Source of the DNA: Deltaproteobacteria bacterium
Lineage (GTDB): Bacteria; Desulfobacterota; Desulfobacteria; Desulfobacterales; C00003060
Reading direction: 5' to 3'
DNA: 64,000 bases
NCBI GenBank assembly: GCA_003647275.1
Contig: QMMN01000003.1
Location: 61,742 to 125,741, forward strand
The translations under genes and the position numbers were made by a program. Below, piece after piece: positions 16,577-26,561 of the stretch (within the stretch, counting starts at the first letter, position 1; each line of letters starts with the position of its first letter). The notes under the pieces are model-generated. The model was not told the origin of the DNA and ran no database searches. It worked only from the letters and a program-made list of their open reading frames with translations.

Positions 16577-18634
16577 ATGGAAACCAAGAATCCAAAAAAT
16601 CGTCACTATGAAAGGGATATCTCCCTCGGGCTGCTGGCCTTTATTGTGTCCTTCTGGGTATATCTGTTGACCGTCAGCCCAACGGTTTACCTGGGAGATA
16701 GCGGTGAATACACGGCAGCAGCATTTGCCCTGGGAAACCCTCATATTGGATACCCCGTCTATTGCCTGCTTGGCAAAATCTTTTCGCTGTTACCGCTGGG
16801 TAACGTCGCCTTTCGACTTAACCTGATGTCCTCTTTTTTCGCCTCCTTCACCGTCCTGTTGATCTACTTTGTCATATATGTTCTGACCCTTTCACGAATC
16901 GCTGCCTTTTCGGCCTCGATTCTCCTCGCCTTTTCCCCCACCTTCTGGTCCCAGAGTGTTTCAGCAGAGGTCTATACTCTCCACACTTTTTTTGTGGCAC
17001 TCCTTGTACTGGTCCTCATACGATGGTACGAAACAAACAGTTTCAAAACCTTAATGTGTTTTGCCTTTATGGTTGCCCTCAGCTTCGGTAATCACATCCA
17101 GACGGTCATGTTGGCGCCGGCTGTTCTGTGCTTGATCATCTGGATCGACCGAAAAGCAATCCTGAATTTGCACAATCTGTTAATACTCCTCTTCCTATTC
17201 TTCCTGGGCCTATCTGTCTACATTTATCTTCCTGTTAGGACCGAAGCAGGTGTCGCAGTTCACTGTGGCACCCCCAATAAGATTGAAAGTTTTGTCAATC
17301 TGGTCACTGCAGCCCATTATCGACCTGGGCTCACACTTTCCAAGAACATACCATTCTATATGGAAAGAGCAAAGCAGGCCCTCCTGCTGGTCGCATCACA
17401 ATATCTGGGTCTGGGTGCTCTTGCAGTGCTGGGTTTTTTTTCAAACATCATTTCTTCCAAATGGAAAATTTTCTGTCTCCTGTTGATTCTTTTTGACATA
17501 TTCTACACGGTCTGCCTGAATGAGGTTTCGCTTGAGATCACCGGGTTTAACCTGCCCGCTTCCATGGTTATTGCCATCCTCATCGGGACAGGTATGGCCT
17601 ACTGTATGAAGCTTCTCAGGGGCCGATTCGGCTCCGGGCCCCTTGTTCAAAATGTGTTGACTTCATGTTTTCTCATACTCCCGGTAGTCCCACTCATTCA
17701 AAATTTTCCCCTGAACGATCAGTCAAAAAACTATTTAGGATACGAATACAACATCAATGTGTTTCGTACAGTCCCCGCTGGTGCAACCCTCGTGGTGGGG
17801 GATGATAATATCGTTTTTCCATGTCTATATCTCAGGTGCGCAGAAAATGCCCGGCCCGACCTTTCCATTCACGATCGATACAACCTCTATTTCAAGATGC
17901 CCTTCCCAAAAGGGCTGAAATCCCCCTATGTGGGAAAATGGCTGGATCTCAGAAGCATCATAGAAGAGGAACTTGCCAGGACCAAACCGAATCTATATAT
18001 GGCCCTTTTTAATCCAGCCGGCATTTCAATTCCCAACTACGTGCCTGCTCCTTTCGGTCTTGTCTATCATATTCTAAGATTCGATCAATTGCATCATATG
18101 AAAACCAGCCGTAACATCTGGTCCTATTATATCTCGAAAAGTGTTTTTGAAACCATGAGCAGGGATTATCTAAATCGGTCAGTCAGCGGTTCTTTTCTCT
18201 ATAAATTTGGCAGAGACCTTATCTTTGCTGGCCACCAAAGGCACGGCTTGGCCATGATGCAGATGGCATCAGAACTGGCATACAATGACGAGGCGCTTCA
18301 CGCGGAACTGGGGCTCTTTTTTACCGACCGGGCCATGTATGAAATTGCATTCCAAGAGTTGGCACTGGGCCTAAGATACACAAAGAACCCTGCCGCAGTC
18401 TATAATTATCTGGGCTACTATTATTCAAAAAAAGGGGATATCCCACAAGCTATTCAAGCATTTCAAAGATCGATCAGCTTGGATCCAGCCCAAGTCAGCC
18501 CGCTCAACAACCTGGGATTGATGTATCTGCAAATGAAAAAACGACAGGAGGCCAAGGAAGTTTTTGCGCAATCCCTTCAAATAAAGAGGGATCAACCTCA
18601 ACTGAAACGTTTTATACTTGAACAGGGGCTTTAG
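16577..18634 (+). CDS. DUF2723 (TMEM260-like) membrane glycosyltransferase with TPRs, paralog 1
   Basis: This 685-residue protein is counted from ATG 16577 (a TTG at 16562 is possible). Its N-terminal half is the DUF2723 GT-C domain with YLGDSGEYTAAAFALGNPH in the first loop, the acidic motif expected to bind a polyprenyl-phosphate sugar, and later IYLPVRTEAG. The C-terminal 150 residues hold TPRs (YNYLGYYYSKKGDIPQAIQ). The eukaryotic relative TMEM260 is a protein O-mannosyltransferase. It is divergent from the TMTC-like gene by about 65 bp and directly precedes its paralog. Confidence 0.78.
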   Translation: METKNPKNRHYERDISLGLLAFIVSFWVYLLTVSPTVYLGDSGEYTAAAFALGNPHIGYPVYCLLGKIFSLLPLGNVAFRLNLMSSFFASFTVLLIYFVIYVLTLSRIAAFSASILLAFSPTFWSQSVSAEVYTLHTFFVALLVLVLIRWYETNSFKTLMCFAFMVALSFGNHIQTVMLAPAVLCLIIWIDRKAILNLHNLLILLFLFFLGLSVYIYLPVRTEAGVAVHCGTPNKIESFVNLVTAAHYRPGLTLSKNIPFYMERAKQALLLVASQYLGLGALAVLGFFSNIISSKWKIFCLLLILFDIFYTVCLNEVSLEITGFNLPASMVIAILIGTGMAYCMKLLRGRFGSGPLVQNVLTSCFLILPVVPLIQNFPLNDQSKNYLGYEYNINVFRTVPAGATLVVGDDNIVFPCLYLRCAENARPDLSIHDRYNLYFKMPFPKGLKSPYVGKWLDLRSIIEEELARTKPNLYMALFNPAGISIPNYVPAPFGLVYHILRFDQLHHMKTSRNIWSYYISKSVFETMSRDYLNRSVSGSFLYKFGRDLIFAGHQRHGLAMMQMASELAYNDEALHAELGLFFTDRAMYEIAFQELALGLRYTKNPAAVYNYLGYYYSKKGDIPQAIQAFQRSISLDPAQVSPLNNLGLMYLQMKKRQEAKEVFAQSLQIKRDQPQLKRFILEQGL

Positions 18635-18670
18635 CAGAGAGTCATGCCCAGCACCCATCAGAAGAGGCCC

Positions 18671-20695
18671 ATGAGCAACAAGTACCCTTTAGGATACGCG
18701 AGCATCGTCTTTCTGGTACCCATGTTTATCTACAACCTGACAATCTGCCCGGCCCTTTATCCGGGTGACAGCGGCGAATTCGTTGCCTCGGCCTTCTGCC
18801 TCGGAAATCCGCACAACGCAGGATATCCCCTTTATTGCCTTATGGGAAAACTATTCTGTCTGCTCCCCATAGGGAACCTGGCCTTCCGACTAAACCTTAT
18901 GTCGAGCTTCTTTGCCGCCCTTGCTGTACTTTTGGTATACGCCATCGTTTGGAAGCTGACAAGCGAAGCCATGGCAGCACTCTCAACAGCCCTCATCTTC
19001 GCCTTCAGCCCAACGCTTTGGTCCCAAACCGTGTGTGCTGAGGTCTATACCCTGCATACTTTTTTTGTGGCCCTCATCATAGCAGTGCTCTTTTTGTGGT
19101 ATGATGATCAAAACCTGAAAAGACTGCTTGTCTTTGCCTTTCTGGTCGCCCTGAGCTTTGCAAACCACATACAAACGGTCATGCTTGCTCCTGCTGTTTT
19201 ATTTGTGATTGGCATCTCCAAGCGCACCCTTTTACTAAGACCAAGAAACCTTCTTTTGATATCCTTGGTCTTCCTCCTGGGCCTCTCTGTTTATCTCTAC
19301 CTCCCCGTAAGAACCGAGGCCGGGTCTTCAATTCACTGGGGAGACCCCAACACCTTAGACCAGTTCATCAAACAAGTTACTGCCAGCGCTCACAGACACG
19401 GCTATGTGCTGACAAGGTCCTGGCCTGAGTATGGGCAAAGGGCTATTGATACATTGGGGCTGGTTTTCTCACAGTACCATCTCCTGCTGATCTTCGGAGT
19501 CATAGGCTTTTTCAAGTGCCTTAGCAGGACCTGGAAACTCTTCTGGTTATGCCTTTTTGTTTTTGATTTCGTTTATACCATTTTCCTAAACATTATATCG
19601 CTTGAAATTACAGCTTTTAATCTCCCTTCATCTGTGGCAGCTGCGATCTTAATTGGGCTGGGAATGGCCTATGTTTTGCGAAATGCGTCCAAACATCATA
19701 TACTCAAAAGAGTTCATCAGAGATATTCGAAATCCTTTTTGATCGTGCTCCCAGTCATACCCCTTGTCTTTAATTTCTATCAGAACGACCAGAAACAAAA
19801 CTATGTCGCCTATGAACACGGCATCAACGTCCTGCGAACAGTAAATAGTCATGGAACGCTCCTTGTGGGGAGCGATAACACCGTATTTCCTGTTGTGTAT
19901 TTGAGACTGGCTGAAGGTATGCGGGAAGATATTCGGCTTTACGACCATTATGATATCATTTTCAAACTCCCCTTTCCCAGGAAGTGCGCCCCGTGTTTTG
20001 TTGGATGCTGGGAAGAGTTCCTGTCTGAAATGGAAAAAGAAGTTATCGACCGTGCAGACCATGCTTATGTGGCGACACTATATTTCAAGAACTCTAGTAT
20101 GCCCGAGTTTGACTATATCCCGCACGGCCTCTCCCTCAAGAAGAAAATAGCTTCTGATACAAAAGGCAATCCAAACATCTGGCCCTATTACATGACAGAA
20201 AGTTTGAACCGTGGCTTTTATCGAGATTACATGACCAGATCCATTATAGCGAATTTCTATCTCAAACTTGGCTTAGACCTCGCCAGAAAAGGGCATCTGC
20301 AAATGGCCACCAAAATGATGGAACGGGCATCCGAGATAGCATACAACGACCAAACGATTCACATAGACCTTGGCGTCTTCTTTGCGGACGCAAAACTGTT
20401 TGACCTGGCATTCTATGAATTATCGAAGGCCTCCAAATACGCAATTGACAAATTTCTTTTATACAACACTTGGGGGTATTATTACATGAAAACAGACGAT
20501 GTCTCAAAAGCGATCAAGGCCTTTGAAAAAGCCGTTGTAGCCGGGCCAAAACGGATTCAGGTCTTGAATAATTTGGGCATAGCCTACCTTAAAGCAAACA
20601 GACGGGATGATGCACTCAGGGCTTTCCAAAAGTCACTCGCACTTAAGCCAAAACAGTTTAAACTCATAAACTTCATGAAAGAACAGGGGCTATAG
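18671..20695 (+). CDS. DUF2723 (TMEM260-like) membrane glycosyltransferase with TPRs, paralog 2
   Basis: This 674-residue protein is a tandem paralog of the preceding gene. Both share GDSGE(Y/F), GNPH, the YCL(L/M)GK run, LAPAVL, the YLPVRTEAG block and C-terminal TPRs ending EQGL. The start is taken at ATG 18671, behind GAAGAGGC, although an ATG at 18644 is in frame. It begins within about 40 bp of its paralog, so they form an operon. The catalytic loop keeps its acidic residues, so both copies should be active, possibly on different acceptors. Confidence 0.78.
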   Translation: MSNKYPLGYASIVFLVPMFIYNLTICPALYPGDSGEFVASAFCLGNPHNAGYPLYCLMGKLFCLLPIGNLAFRLNLMSSFFAALAVLLVYAIVWKLTSEAMAALSTALIFAFSPTLWSQTVCAEVYTLHTFFVALIIAVLFLWYDDQNLKRLLVFAFLVALSFANHIQTVMLAPAVLFVIGISKRTLLLRPRNLLLISLVFLLGLSVYLYLPVRTEAGSSIHWGDPNTLDQFIKQVTASAHRHGYVLTRSWPEYGQRAIDTLGLVFSQYHLLLIFGVIGFFKCLSRTWKLFWLCLFVFDFVYTIFLNIISLEITAFNLPSSVAAAILIGLGMAYVLRNASKHHILKRVHQRYSKSFLIVLPVIPLVFNFYQNDQKQNYVAYEHGINVLRTVNSHGTLLVGSDNTVFPVVYLRLAEGMREDIRLYDHYDIIFKLPFPRKCAPCFVGCWEEFLSEMEKEVIDRADHAYVATLYFKNSSMPEFDYIPHGLSLKKKIASDTKGNPNIWPYYMTESLNRGFYRDYMTRSIIANFYLKLGLDLARKGHLQMATKMMERASEIAYNDQTIHIDLGVFFADAKLFDLAFYELSKASKYAIDKFLLYNTWGYYYMKTDDVSKAIKAFEKAVVAGPKRIQVLNNLGIAYLKANRRDDALRAFQKSLALKPKQFKLINFMKEQGL

Positions 20696-20749
20696 TATTT
20701 CGTATTGTGGATTTCGGAATTTTAAAATTATCTATATGATTGAAGGCCT

Positions 20750-21475
20750 ATGCACGACCTATCACTTGTCATACCCCTCTATAACGAAGAACAATGTCTC
20801 AAAAAAAACTTTGAAACCATCAAGGTATATCTCGATACTTTGGCAATGGACTATGAAATTATCCTAGTCAATGATGGAAGTAACGACAGTACAATGTCTA
20901 TTATCGGAGAAATTGTTCAAAGAAATTCCTGTGTACGTTCTTTAAACAATCTAAAAAACAGGGGAAAAGGGCATGCGGTCAGAAGCGGTGTCCTGAGCGC
21001 TGCCGGAGAATATGTTGTGTTTGCAGACGCAGATCTGGCCGTACCCCCTCATTTTATTGGTGCATGCCTAAAACGACTGGAAGCCGGCACACCAATGGTT
21101 ATCGGATCTAGACATTTGCCCGGATCGTCTTTCAAGGTTCGAGAGGGAGCTTTGCGGCAGTTCTTAGGGGAGGTCTTTCGAAGATTTGCACAATTTAGCC
21201 TTGGTTTGAGAGTTTCTGACATTACATGCGGATTAAAGGGCTTCCAGAAAAAGGCTGCATTTGACATCTTTTCTCGTTCAAAAATTGATAGATGGGGCTA
21301 TGATGTTGAAATTATCTTTCTTGCCCAAAAGCTTGGCTATGTCATTGAAGAAATCCCCGTGGACTGGTACCATTCTTTTGACTCTAAGGTTAGACCAGGC
21401 ATCGATTCTCTTCGGACACTGATGGAAATGTGCCGAGTGCACTATTATTATCTGAGCAAACAGTACAAGTGTTGA
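20750..21475 (+). CDS. Family 2 glycosyltransferase, polyprenyl-phosphate glucose/mannose synthase-like
   Basis: This 241-residue GT-A enzyme resembles ALG5-type dolichyl-phosphate glucosyltransferases: SLVIPLYNEEQ, ILVNDGSNDST, NRGKGHAVRSG, the metal-binding DADLA near residue 94, and the VSDITCGLKGF box. It has no membrane helices. It should load a sugar onto polyprenyl phosphate for the GT-C enzymes encoded around it, which need such lipid donors. The sugar is not evident from sequence. It lies 55 bp after the second DUF2723 gene. Confidence 0.82.
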   Translation: MHDLSLVIPLYNEEQCLKKNFETIKVYLDTLAMDYEIILVNDGSNDSTMSIIGEIVQRNSCVRSLNNLKNRGKGHAVRSGVLSAAGEYVVFADADLAVPPHFIGACLKRLEAGTPMVIGSRHLPGSSFKVREGALRQFLGEVFRRFAQFSLGLRVSDITCGLKGFQKKAAFDIFSRSKIDRWGYDVEIIFLAQKLGYVIEEIPVDWYHSFDSKVRPGIDSLRTLMEMCRVHYYYLSKQYKC

Positions 21476-21542
21476 ACGATCACCCGGGTGAAAAGGCCGA
21501 CACAACCTAATAAAATGCATATTGAGGATTAAAACCTTTCCC

Positions 21543-22670
21543 ATGAAAAAGTGTGTCAGAAAAGTGTTTCTCCAAAATCTCTTAATTGTTTGTGGCAGCA
21601 TTTTGCTTTTCTTGCTCGGTGCTGAGGGCACCCTGAGAATCCTTTACCCCAAGGCATTAAACGTTCACTACAACTTCCCTCACGGTTTTTTTTGCAAACG
21701 GGATCCCCTTTTAGGCTGGATCGGTCAACCCAACATATCTGGGGTAATGTCATACCCTGCCGAAGACATGGATGACTTGCATGTCGTCATGAATACTGAA
21801 GGATTTTGGGACAGGACACACAAAACGCCCAAATCACCAGGCGTCAAAAGACTGCTCTTTTTGGGTGATTCTTTCACCATTGGTTGGGGGATCCGTCAAG
21901 AAGAAAGATTTACGAATATCATCAAGGATCGTCTCTCGGCCGATTGCGAAGTTATCAATATGGGCATGTGGGGGTACAGTACGGACCAGGAACTTCTCGT
22001 GTTCACGGAAAAGGGGCTGAAATACCGCCCAGATGTTGTCATTCTTGTCATGTTTTTGGATGACCTTTTTTGCAGCCGTCTGTTTTCAGTGAATGATGGA
22101 ATTTACATTAAACCAAAATTTGCTTTGTCGCCAAACGATGATCTGGAACTCTGCAATGTCCCGGTTCCGGACAACCATGGTAGAAGCGTTTTGTTAAACA
22201 TGGTACTGACTCGTTTTTACAAGCTTCGTAATCGTCTGGAAATGGGCGTGGAATTTGACCGTCGGGGATGGCTTTCTGTATTTGACAAAGCATATTTGAA
22301 GCAGAAGGGTTATTATTTAAGCTTGCGCCTCCTTAGCGAGATCTGTGCTGTAGCCAAGGGACACAATATGAAGTTTTTGGTGGTGATTGTTCCATGGAAG
22401 GACCAACTCCGTGCACACCCGATCTATGCCGCCAAAAACGGATATGCAGGCATCCCTCCAGGCCGATTGGACTTCAGCCTTCCACAAAGAGTCGTAACAC
22501 TCTTCTGTGAAAAGATGGGGATCCCGGTACTCGATCTCCTGCCCGTCTTCAAAGAGCACGATTGTCCAGAGAGACTCTTCTTTAAGCATGATTGCCACTG
22601 GACGAAAGCAGGACATCGCCTCGCGGCGGAGCAGATATTGGCTTATTTGCGAAAGTTGAATTACCCCTGA
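21543..22670 (+). CDS. SGNH/GDSL hydrolase-like exported protein
   Basis: From ATG 21543 (a TTG at 21522 is in frame) the protein is 375 residues with one N-terminal membrane helix. The SGNH block I is FLGDSFTIGWG, and block V is the dyad in HDCHWTKAGH near the C-terminus. This pattern is shared with AlgJ/AlgX-type acetyl-transfer proteins and acyl-esterases acting on surface glycans. A periplasmic role in adding or removing O-acetyl groups of the glycan made here is likely but inferred. Confidence 0.75.
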   Translation: MKKCVRKVFLQNLLIVCGSILLFLLGAEGTLRILYPKALNVHYNFPHGFFCKRDPLLGWIGQPNISGVMSYPAEDMDDLHVVMNTEGFWDRTHKTPKSPGVKRLLFLGDSFTIGWGIRQEERFTNIIKDRLSADCEVINMGMWGYSTDQELLVFTEKGLKYRPDVVILVMFLDDLFCSRLFSVNDGIYIKPKFALSPNDDLELCNVPVPDNHGRSVLLNMVLTRFYKLRNRLEMGVEFDRRGWLSVFDKAYLKQKGYYLSLRLLSEICAVAKGHNMKFLVVIVPWKDQLRAHPIYAAKNGYAGIPPGRLDFSLPQRVVTLFCEKMGIPVLDLLPVFKEHDCPERLFFKHDCHWTKAGHRLAAEQILAYLRKLNYP

Positions 22671-22768
22671 CTTTGACCTCGCGACATGTGTGAAGCCTTG
22701 GTTGCATACAACTTCTTGAGCTTGACCACCGCAAAAGTATCATTCATATAAGATATGGTTCTGGCCTC

Positions 22769-25072
22769 ATGTTAAATACCAAGCGTTTTTTATCCGAGTT
22801 TGTTCCTGTTACGATCCTTATCCTGTCCGTTTTAATTTTTTTTAGTAAAATCATATTTTCCGGAAGTCCCCTTTTCGGTTCTGATTTTACCTTCCAGTTT
22901 TACCCATGGAAAAAATTTATATATGACTACGTATGGTCCCATGGTGCGCTTCCATTCTGGAATCCTTATACTTTTTCTGGCACACCATTTATTGCCAATA
23001 TTCAGGCATCCATGTTCTATCCCCTTGGGTTCCTATTTTACATTCTCCCCACAGAATATGCTTATGGTTATACGATCATACTCCACTGCATTCTTGGTTC
23101 TATTTTTATGTATGCTTTTATCCGCTCTCTTTCTGTTCATAAGGCAGGGGCCTTACTTGCTGCCATTATTTTCACCTATAATGGATTTTTTATGGCTCAT
23201 CTCTATGCCGGACATTTAACCTTTGTTCAAAACTATGTCTGGATACCGCTAATATTCCTTTATCTCCATAAGTTTCTTAACACCTCTTATTTTAGATACG
23301 CCGCGATAACGGGTCTGTTTCTCGGCATTCAAATCCTGGGCGGCTTCCCGCAAATTGCTTTTTATACGATCTTGGGCATTTTGGCCTTTGGCCTTTTCCA
23401 CATCGGGATTTCTCTAAGGACCCGACATATCAAAGATCTCATCAGGATAGGTCTCGGTCTAGCGACAGTCGTAAGCATCGGTTTTGCCCTTGCCGCTATT
23501 CAAATTTTCCCAACCCTGGAATTTATGAACCTGTCAACCCGTGCCGGAGGCGTTAGTTATGATTTTGCTACCTATGATTCTTTGCACCCAAAAGAGTTGC
23601 TGTCATTTCTGATCCCAGAGATTTTTGGCAGTGTGGTTAATCAAACTTACTGGCGGAGTTCCGAAATCTGGCATTTTTGGGAAACCTGCGGCTATGTCGG
23701 CATTCTCCCTTTATGCCTGGCTTTTGTATTAGCAAAAAGACCTTCTTTACGATATTTTCATCTCTTCTTTACGGCCCTTGTGCTTCTGTCTCTTTTTCTC
23801 GCGCTGGGGAAATACAACCCCATCTACCCCATCATTTACAAGCTGCCCGGATTCAACAGCTTTCGTATACCAGCCCAAATAGTCTACTTATACGTGTTTG
23901 GCCTTGCTGTTTTAGCCGGAATTGGCTTGAATCGAATCCTTGAGAATGAATGGCTATTTGGGACAGCTTTTGTCATTTTCTTTACACTAACAAGCATTAT
24001 CTTAATATCTTTTTCGGTTGGTCTCCATGCTTTTCCTTATCACTTTTTTTTCCACCTATTCAAAACCTTTTCGGAGTCTCCAGCACAACAGATTAATACA
24101 GTAAGACTCTATGACAATATTGGCTTTGCCCTGGACCGGGCGGTTCTGTTGTTTTTCACCTCTGCCTCGCTGCTATTGATGATGAAGAACAACAGGCTCA
24201 GCCCGAGAGTATTCAACATACTTGCTTTGGTCATTGTAATGATGGATCTGGGGCTGTTCGGCATGCAATTTATTAAAACCTATAACTTCGTCACCCCTGC
24301 GGCCAAACAATCTCTCATAGCACAACTGAGCCAAAATCCAGTCCGGGGACGCGTTGTAACGATCAGCAAATCATTCAAAACCAATGATGGCCTAGAATAC
24401 AGGTTTCCGTCCATCCTAGGTTATGACCCTCTTATTCTAAGAAGATATGCGCGTTATATCCAGGCAAGCCAGAATTGTCCACCTCAGGACCACATCGTCA
24501 ATCTTGCTTGGATCAAAGACCCCGGTGCTAAGCTACTGCGGATGCTTAATGTAAGGCAGGTGGTTCGGGAGCAAGGTGTTACGATTGTGGATTCTGTCTT
24601 TCCATATGCGACCCTGGTCAACAAAACGATAATCAAGCCGGAAGGCGAGGTCCTTGGGTTCATGAAGGGAGAAGACTTTGATCCGCGGGAAATGGTGGTG
24701 CTGGATTGCGCCGCACATACACCGCACATCACATATGATGGCCCTGGATCCGATTTTAAGGCCTCTTGTTCCGTCCTGCAATACAATGATAAAAGCATCA
24801 GAATCACGACCTCAGCCAATCAACAAGCTTATCTTGTTTTGAGTGAAATATTCTATCCGGGATGGGTGGCTACAGTAGACGGTAAAAAGGCGCCATTGCT
24901 TCGTGGTAACTATCTGTTCCGCGTCGTCCCTTTGGAGCGGGGAAACCACGAGGTTTGCCTCCGTTTTGTTTCCTGGCCTTTTCGCATCGGATCAATCGTA
25001 TCCATGGTAGCTCTGGTCTGTTCCCTGTGGTTCATCAAACGAAAACGAGGAGAAAATAACGAAAAAAATTGA
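22769..25072 (+). CDS. YfhO-family polytopic membrane protein, paralog 1
   Basis: This 767-residue protein has about 13 membrane helices followed by an extracytoplasmic beta-rich domain and a last helix with a basic tail. It carries the YfhO pattern GSDFTFQFYPWKKF and LPFWNPYTFSG in the first loop. YfhO proteins are predicted GT-C enzymes; Listeria and Bacillus members glycosylate teichoic acids. The related gene at 26549-28885 is on the opposite strand. The C-terminal domain has LSEIFYPGWVATVDG, shared by both. Confidence 0.78.
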   Translation: MLNTKRFLSEFVPVTILILSVLIFFSKIIFSGSPLFGSDFTFQFYPWKKFIYDYVWSHGALPFWNPYTFSGTPFIANIQASMFYPLGFLFYILPTEYAYGYTIILHCILGSIFMYAFIRSLSVHKAGALLAAIIFTYNGFFMAHLYAGHLTFVQNYVWIPLIFLYLHKFLNTSYFRYAAITGLFLGIQILGGFPQIAFYTILGILAFGLFHIGISLRTRHIKDLIRIGLGLATVVSIGFALAAIQIFPTLEFMNLSTRAGGVSYDFATYDSLHPKELLSFLIPEIFGSVVNQTYWRSSEIWHFWETCGYVGILPLCLAFVLAKRPSLRYFHLFFTALVLLSLFLALGKYNPIYPIIYKLPGFNSFRIPAQIVYLYVFGLAVLAGIGLNRILENEWLFGTAFVIFFTLTSIILISFSVGLHAFPYHFFFHLFKTFSESPAQQINTVRLYDNIGFALDRAVLLFFTSASLLLMMKNNRLSPRVFNILALVIVMMDLGLFGMQFIKTYNFVTPAAKQSLIAQLSQNPVRGRVVTISKSFKTNDGLEYRFPSILGYDPLILRRYARYIQASQNCPPQDHIVNLAWIKDPGAKLLRMLNVRQVVREQGVTIVDSVFPYATLVNKTIIKPEGEVLGFMKGEDFDPREMVVLDCAAHTPHITYDGPGSDFKASCSVLQYNDKSIRITTSANQQAYLVLSEIFYPGWVATVDGKKAPLLRGNYLFRVVPLERGNHEVCLRFVSWPFRIGSIVSMVALVCSLWFIKRKRGENNEKN

Positions 25073-25103
25073 TATTTTTATTGCGGCGTGTGCGGTTGGG
25101 CTC

Positions 25104-26561
25104 TTGTTTTTCATGGGCATCAGCAGTGCCATCCAGAAGAATAATGCCTGGGACGAATACAAATATCTCGTAAACGGCCTAGCATTCTTAGACACCGCTC
25201 ACCCGATAGATTTGGATGTAACACCCTTGTCAATGGTCAACGCGCTTTTCGTAAGGGGCCTGAGCTGGTCATTCGAGCGGTTCGATCAAGATCTGTTTTG
25301 GGCCAGACTTCCAACGCTTTTCATGTCGGCTATCGCCCTCTTGACAACTTTTTGGTGGACACGACGTCACGAGGGCAGGCTGCCCGCCATCGGTGCTCTG
25401 ATATTATACCTATTTAGCCCCAACATCATGGCGCATGCCCGACTCGTAAGCCCCGACTCGATACTGGCATCCCTATCGCTCCTTTTGGTGTGCGTCATTT
25501 GGATTTATACCATGCGTCCCTCCTGGTATAATGTAGGGATTGTTGGCTTAGTATTAGGAATGACTTTACTTGCCAAGTTTTCCGGTATCATCTGGATTCC
25601 CTTATCCGTCCTGCTTGTAGCCATGCTCAACGCGAGGGCTTCTGTCAGGCTTGTTTTATCGATGTTCGTTGCGGCTATCGTACTATGGATCGGGTACGGA
25701 ATGAATTTTCTACCACATTATCCTTTCGCTCCAGATTTAACGACGTATTGGGAAGGCTTACAAGATGTGCGACATGAGCTTTCTCAGGGGTTTCCATCCT
25801 TTATCGCAGGGGAACGCGGGCAGGGATGGTGGTATTATTACATCCTGCTGATTCTGATCAAAACAACCATTCCTCTACTCGTGCTAAGTGGAGTCGGAAT
25901 ATTTCTAGGGATACGGTATGCCAAAACCCGAAACCTTGTGGCCCTGTTAAGCATTCCAGCTTTTGCATCAGTGTGTTGTGCATCGCTGACCAACATGTCG
26001 CTGGGCATCCGACACATCCTCCTGGTTTATCCTTTATTGGTGATGTTGGGGGGTATCGGCATATTTCACTTGTTGAAAGCCAACTTGTGGGGAAAGTGGC
26101 TCGTAGCCATCTTGCTCCTCTGGCACATAGGGGCCTCTGTTTTCATCTATCCTCACTATCTCGCCTATTTCAATGAAACTGTAGGTGGTCCGAATAATGG
26201 CTGGCGATGGGCGGTTGATTCAAACCTTGATTGGGGCCAGGATCTGAAAGGATTGGCAAGGTATGTAAACGAGCACAATATCCCCTCTATATATCTGGCT
26301 TATTTCGGACAGGGGTTTCCCCAGTGCTATCCTGCTCCCTTTAAGTATCTTCCGAGCGCTGCCAGCACGGTCAAATCGAGCATACCATTAAAATTTGTGG
26401 ATCCTGAAAGACTCCACGGCTGGGTTGCCATCAGCGCAACCCAGCTCCAGGGGGTTTGGAATGAGGTATTCGGTCTGCCCCCTGACCTCTATGCTCAGTT
26501 TAAGTCTGTTGCTCCGGTCACCAAAATAGGCTATTCTATTTTTATCTATCATCTCCCTTGA
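25104..26561 (+). CDS. GT39-family polytopic glycosyltransferase
   Basis: Dolichyl-phosphate-mannose-protein mannosyltransferase-like membrane protein of at least 485 residues with about ten helices. AWDEYKYLVNG holds the acidic residue expected at the catalytic loop; VDSNLDWGQDLKGL near residue 370 is typical of this bacterial subfamily. The first canonical start codon is TTG 25104, but the open frame extends upstream through codons for KKIDIFIAACAVGLLFF, which would complete the first membrane helix, with GAGGAG at 25047-25052. A non-AUG start near 25056-25068 is therefore possible. The 3' end overlaps the convergent gene by 13 bp. Confidence 0.75.
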   Translation: MFFMGISSAIQKNNAWDEYKYLVNGLAFLDTAHPIDLDVTPLSMVNALFVRGLSWSFERFDQDLFWARLPTLFMSAIALLTTFWWTRRHEGRLPAIGALILYLFSPNIMAHARLVSPDSILASLSLLLVCVIWIYTMRPSWYNVGIVGLVLGMTLLAKFSGIIWIPLSVLLVAMLNARASVRLVLSMFVAAIVLWIGYGMNFLPHYPFAPDLTTYWEGLQDVRHELSQGFPSFIAGERGQGWWYYYILLILIKTTIPLLVLSGVGIFLGIRYAKTRNLVALLSIPAFASVCCASLTNMSLGIRHILLVYPLLVMLGGIGIFHLLKANLWGKWLVAILLLWHIGASVFIYPHYLAYFNETVGGPNNGWRWAVDSNLDWGQDLKGLARYVNEHNIPSIYLAYFGQGFPQCYPAPFKYLPSAASTVKSSIPLKFVDPERLHGWVAISATQLQGVWNEVFGLPPDLYAQFKSVAPVTKIGYSIFIYHLP

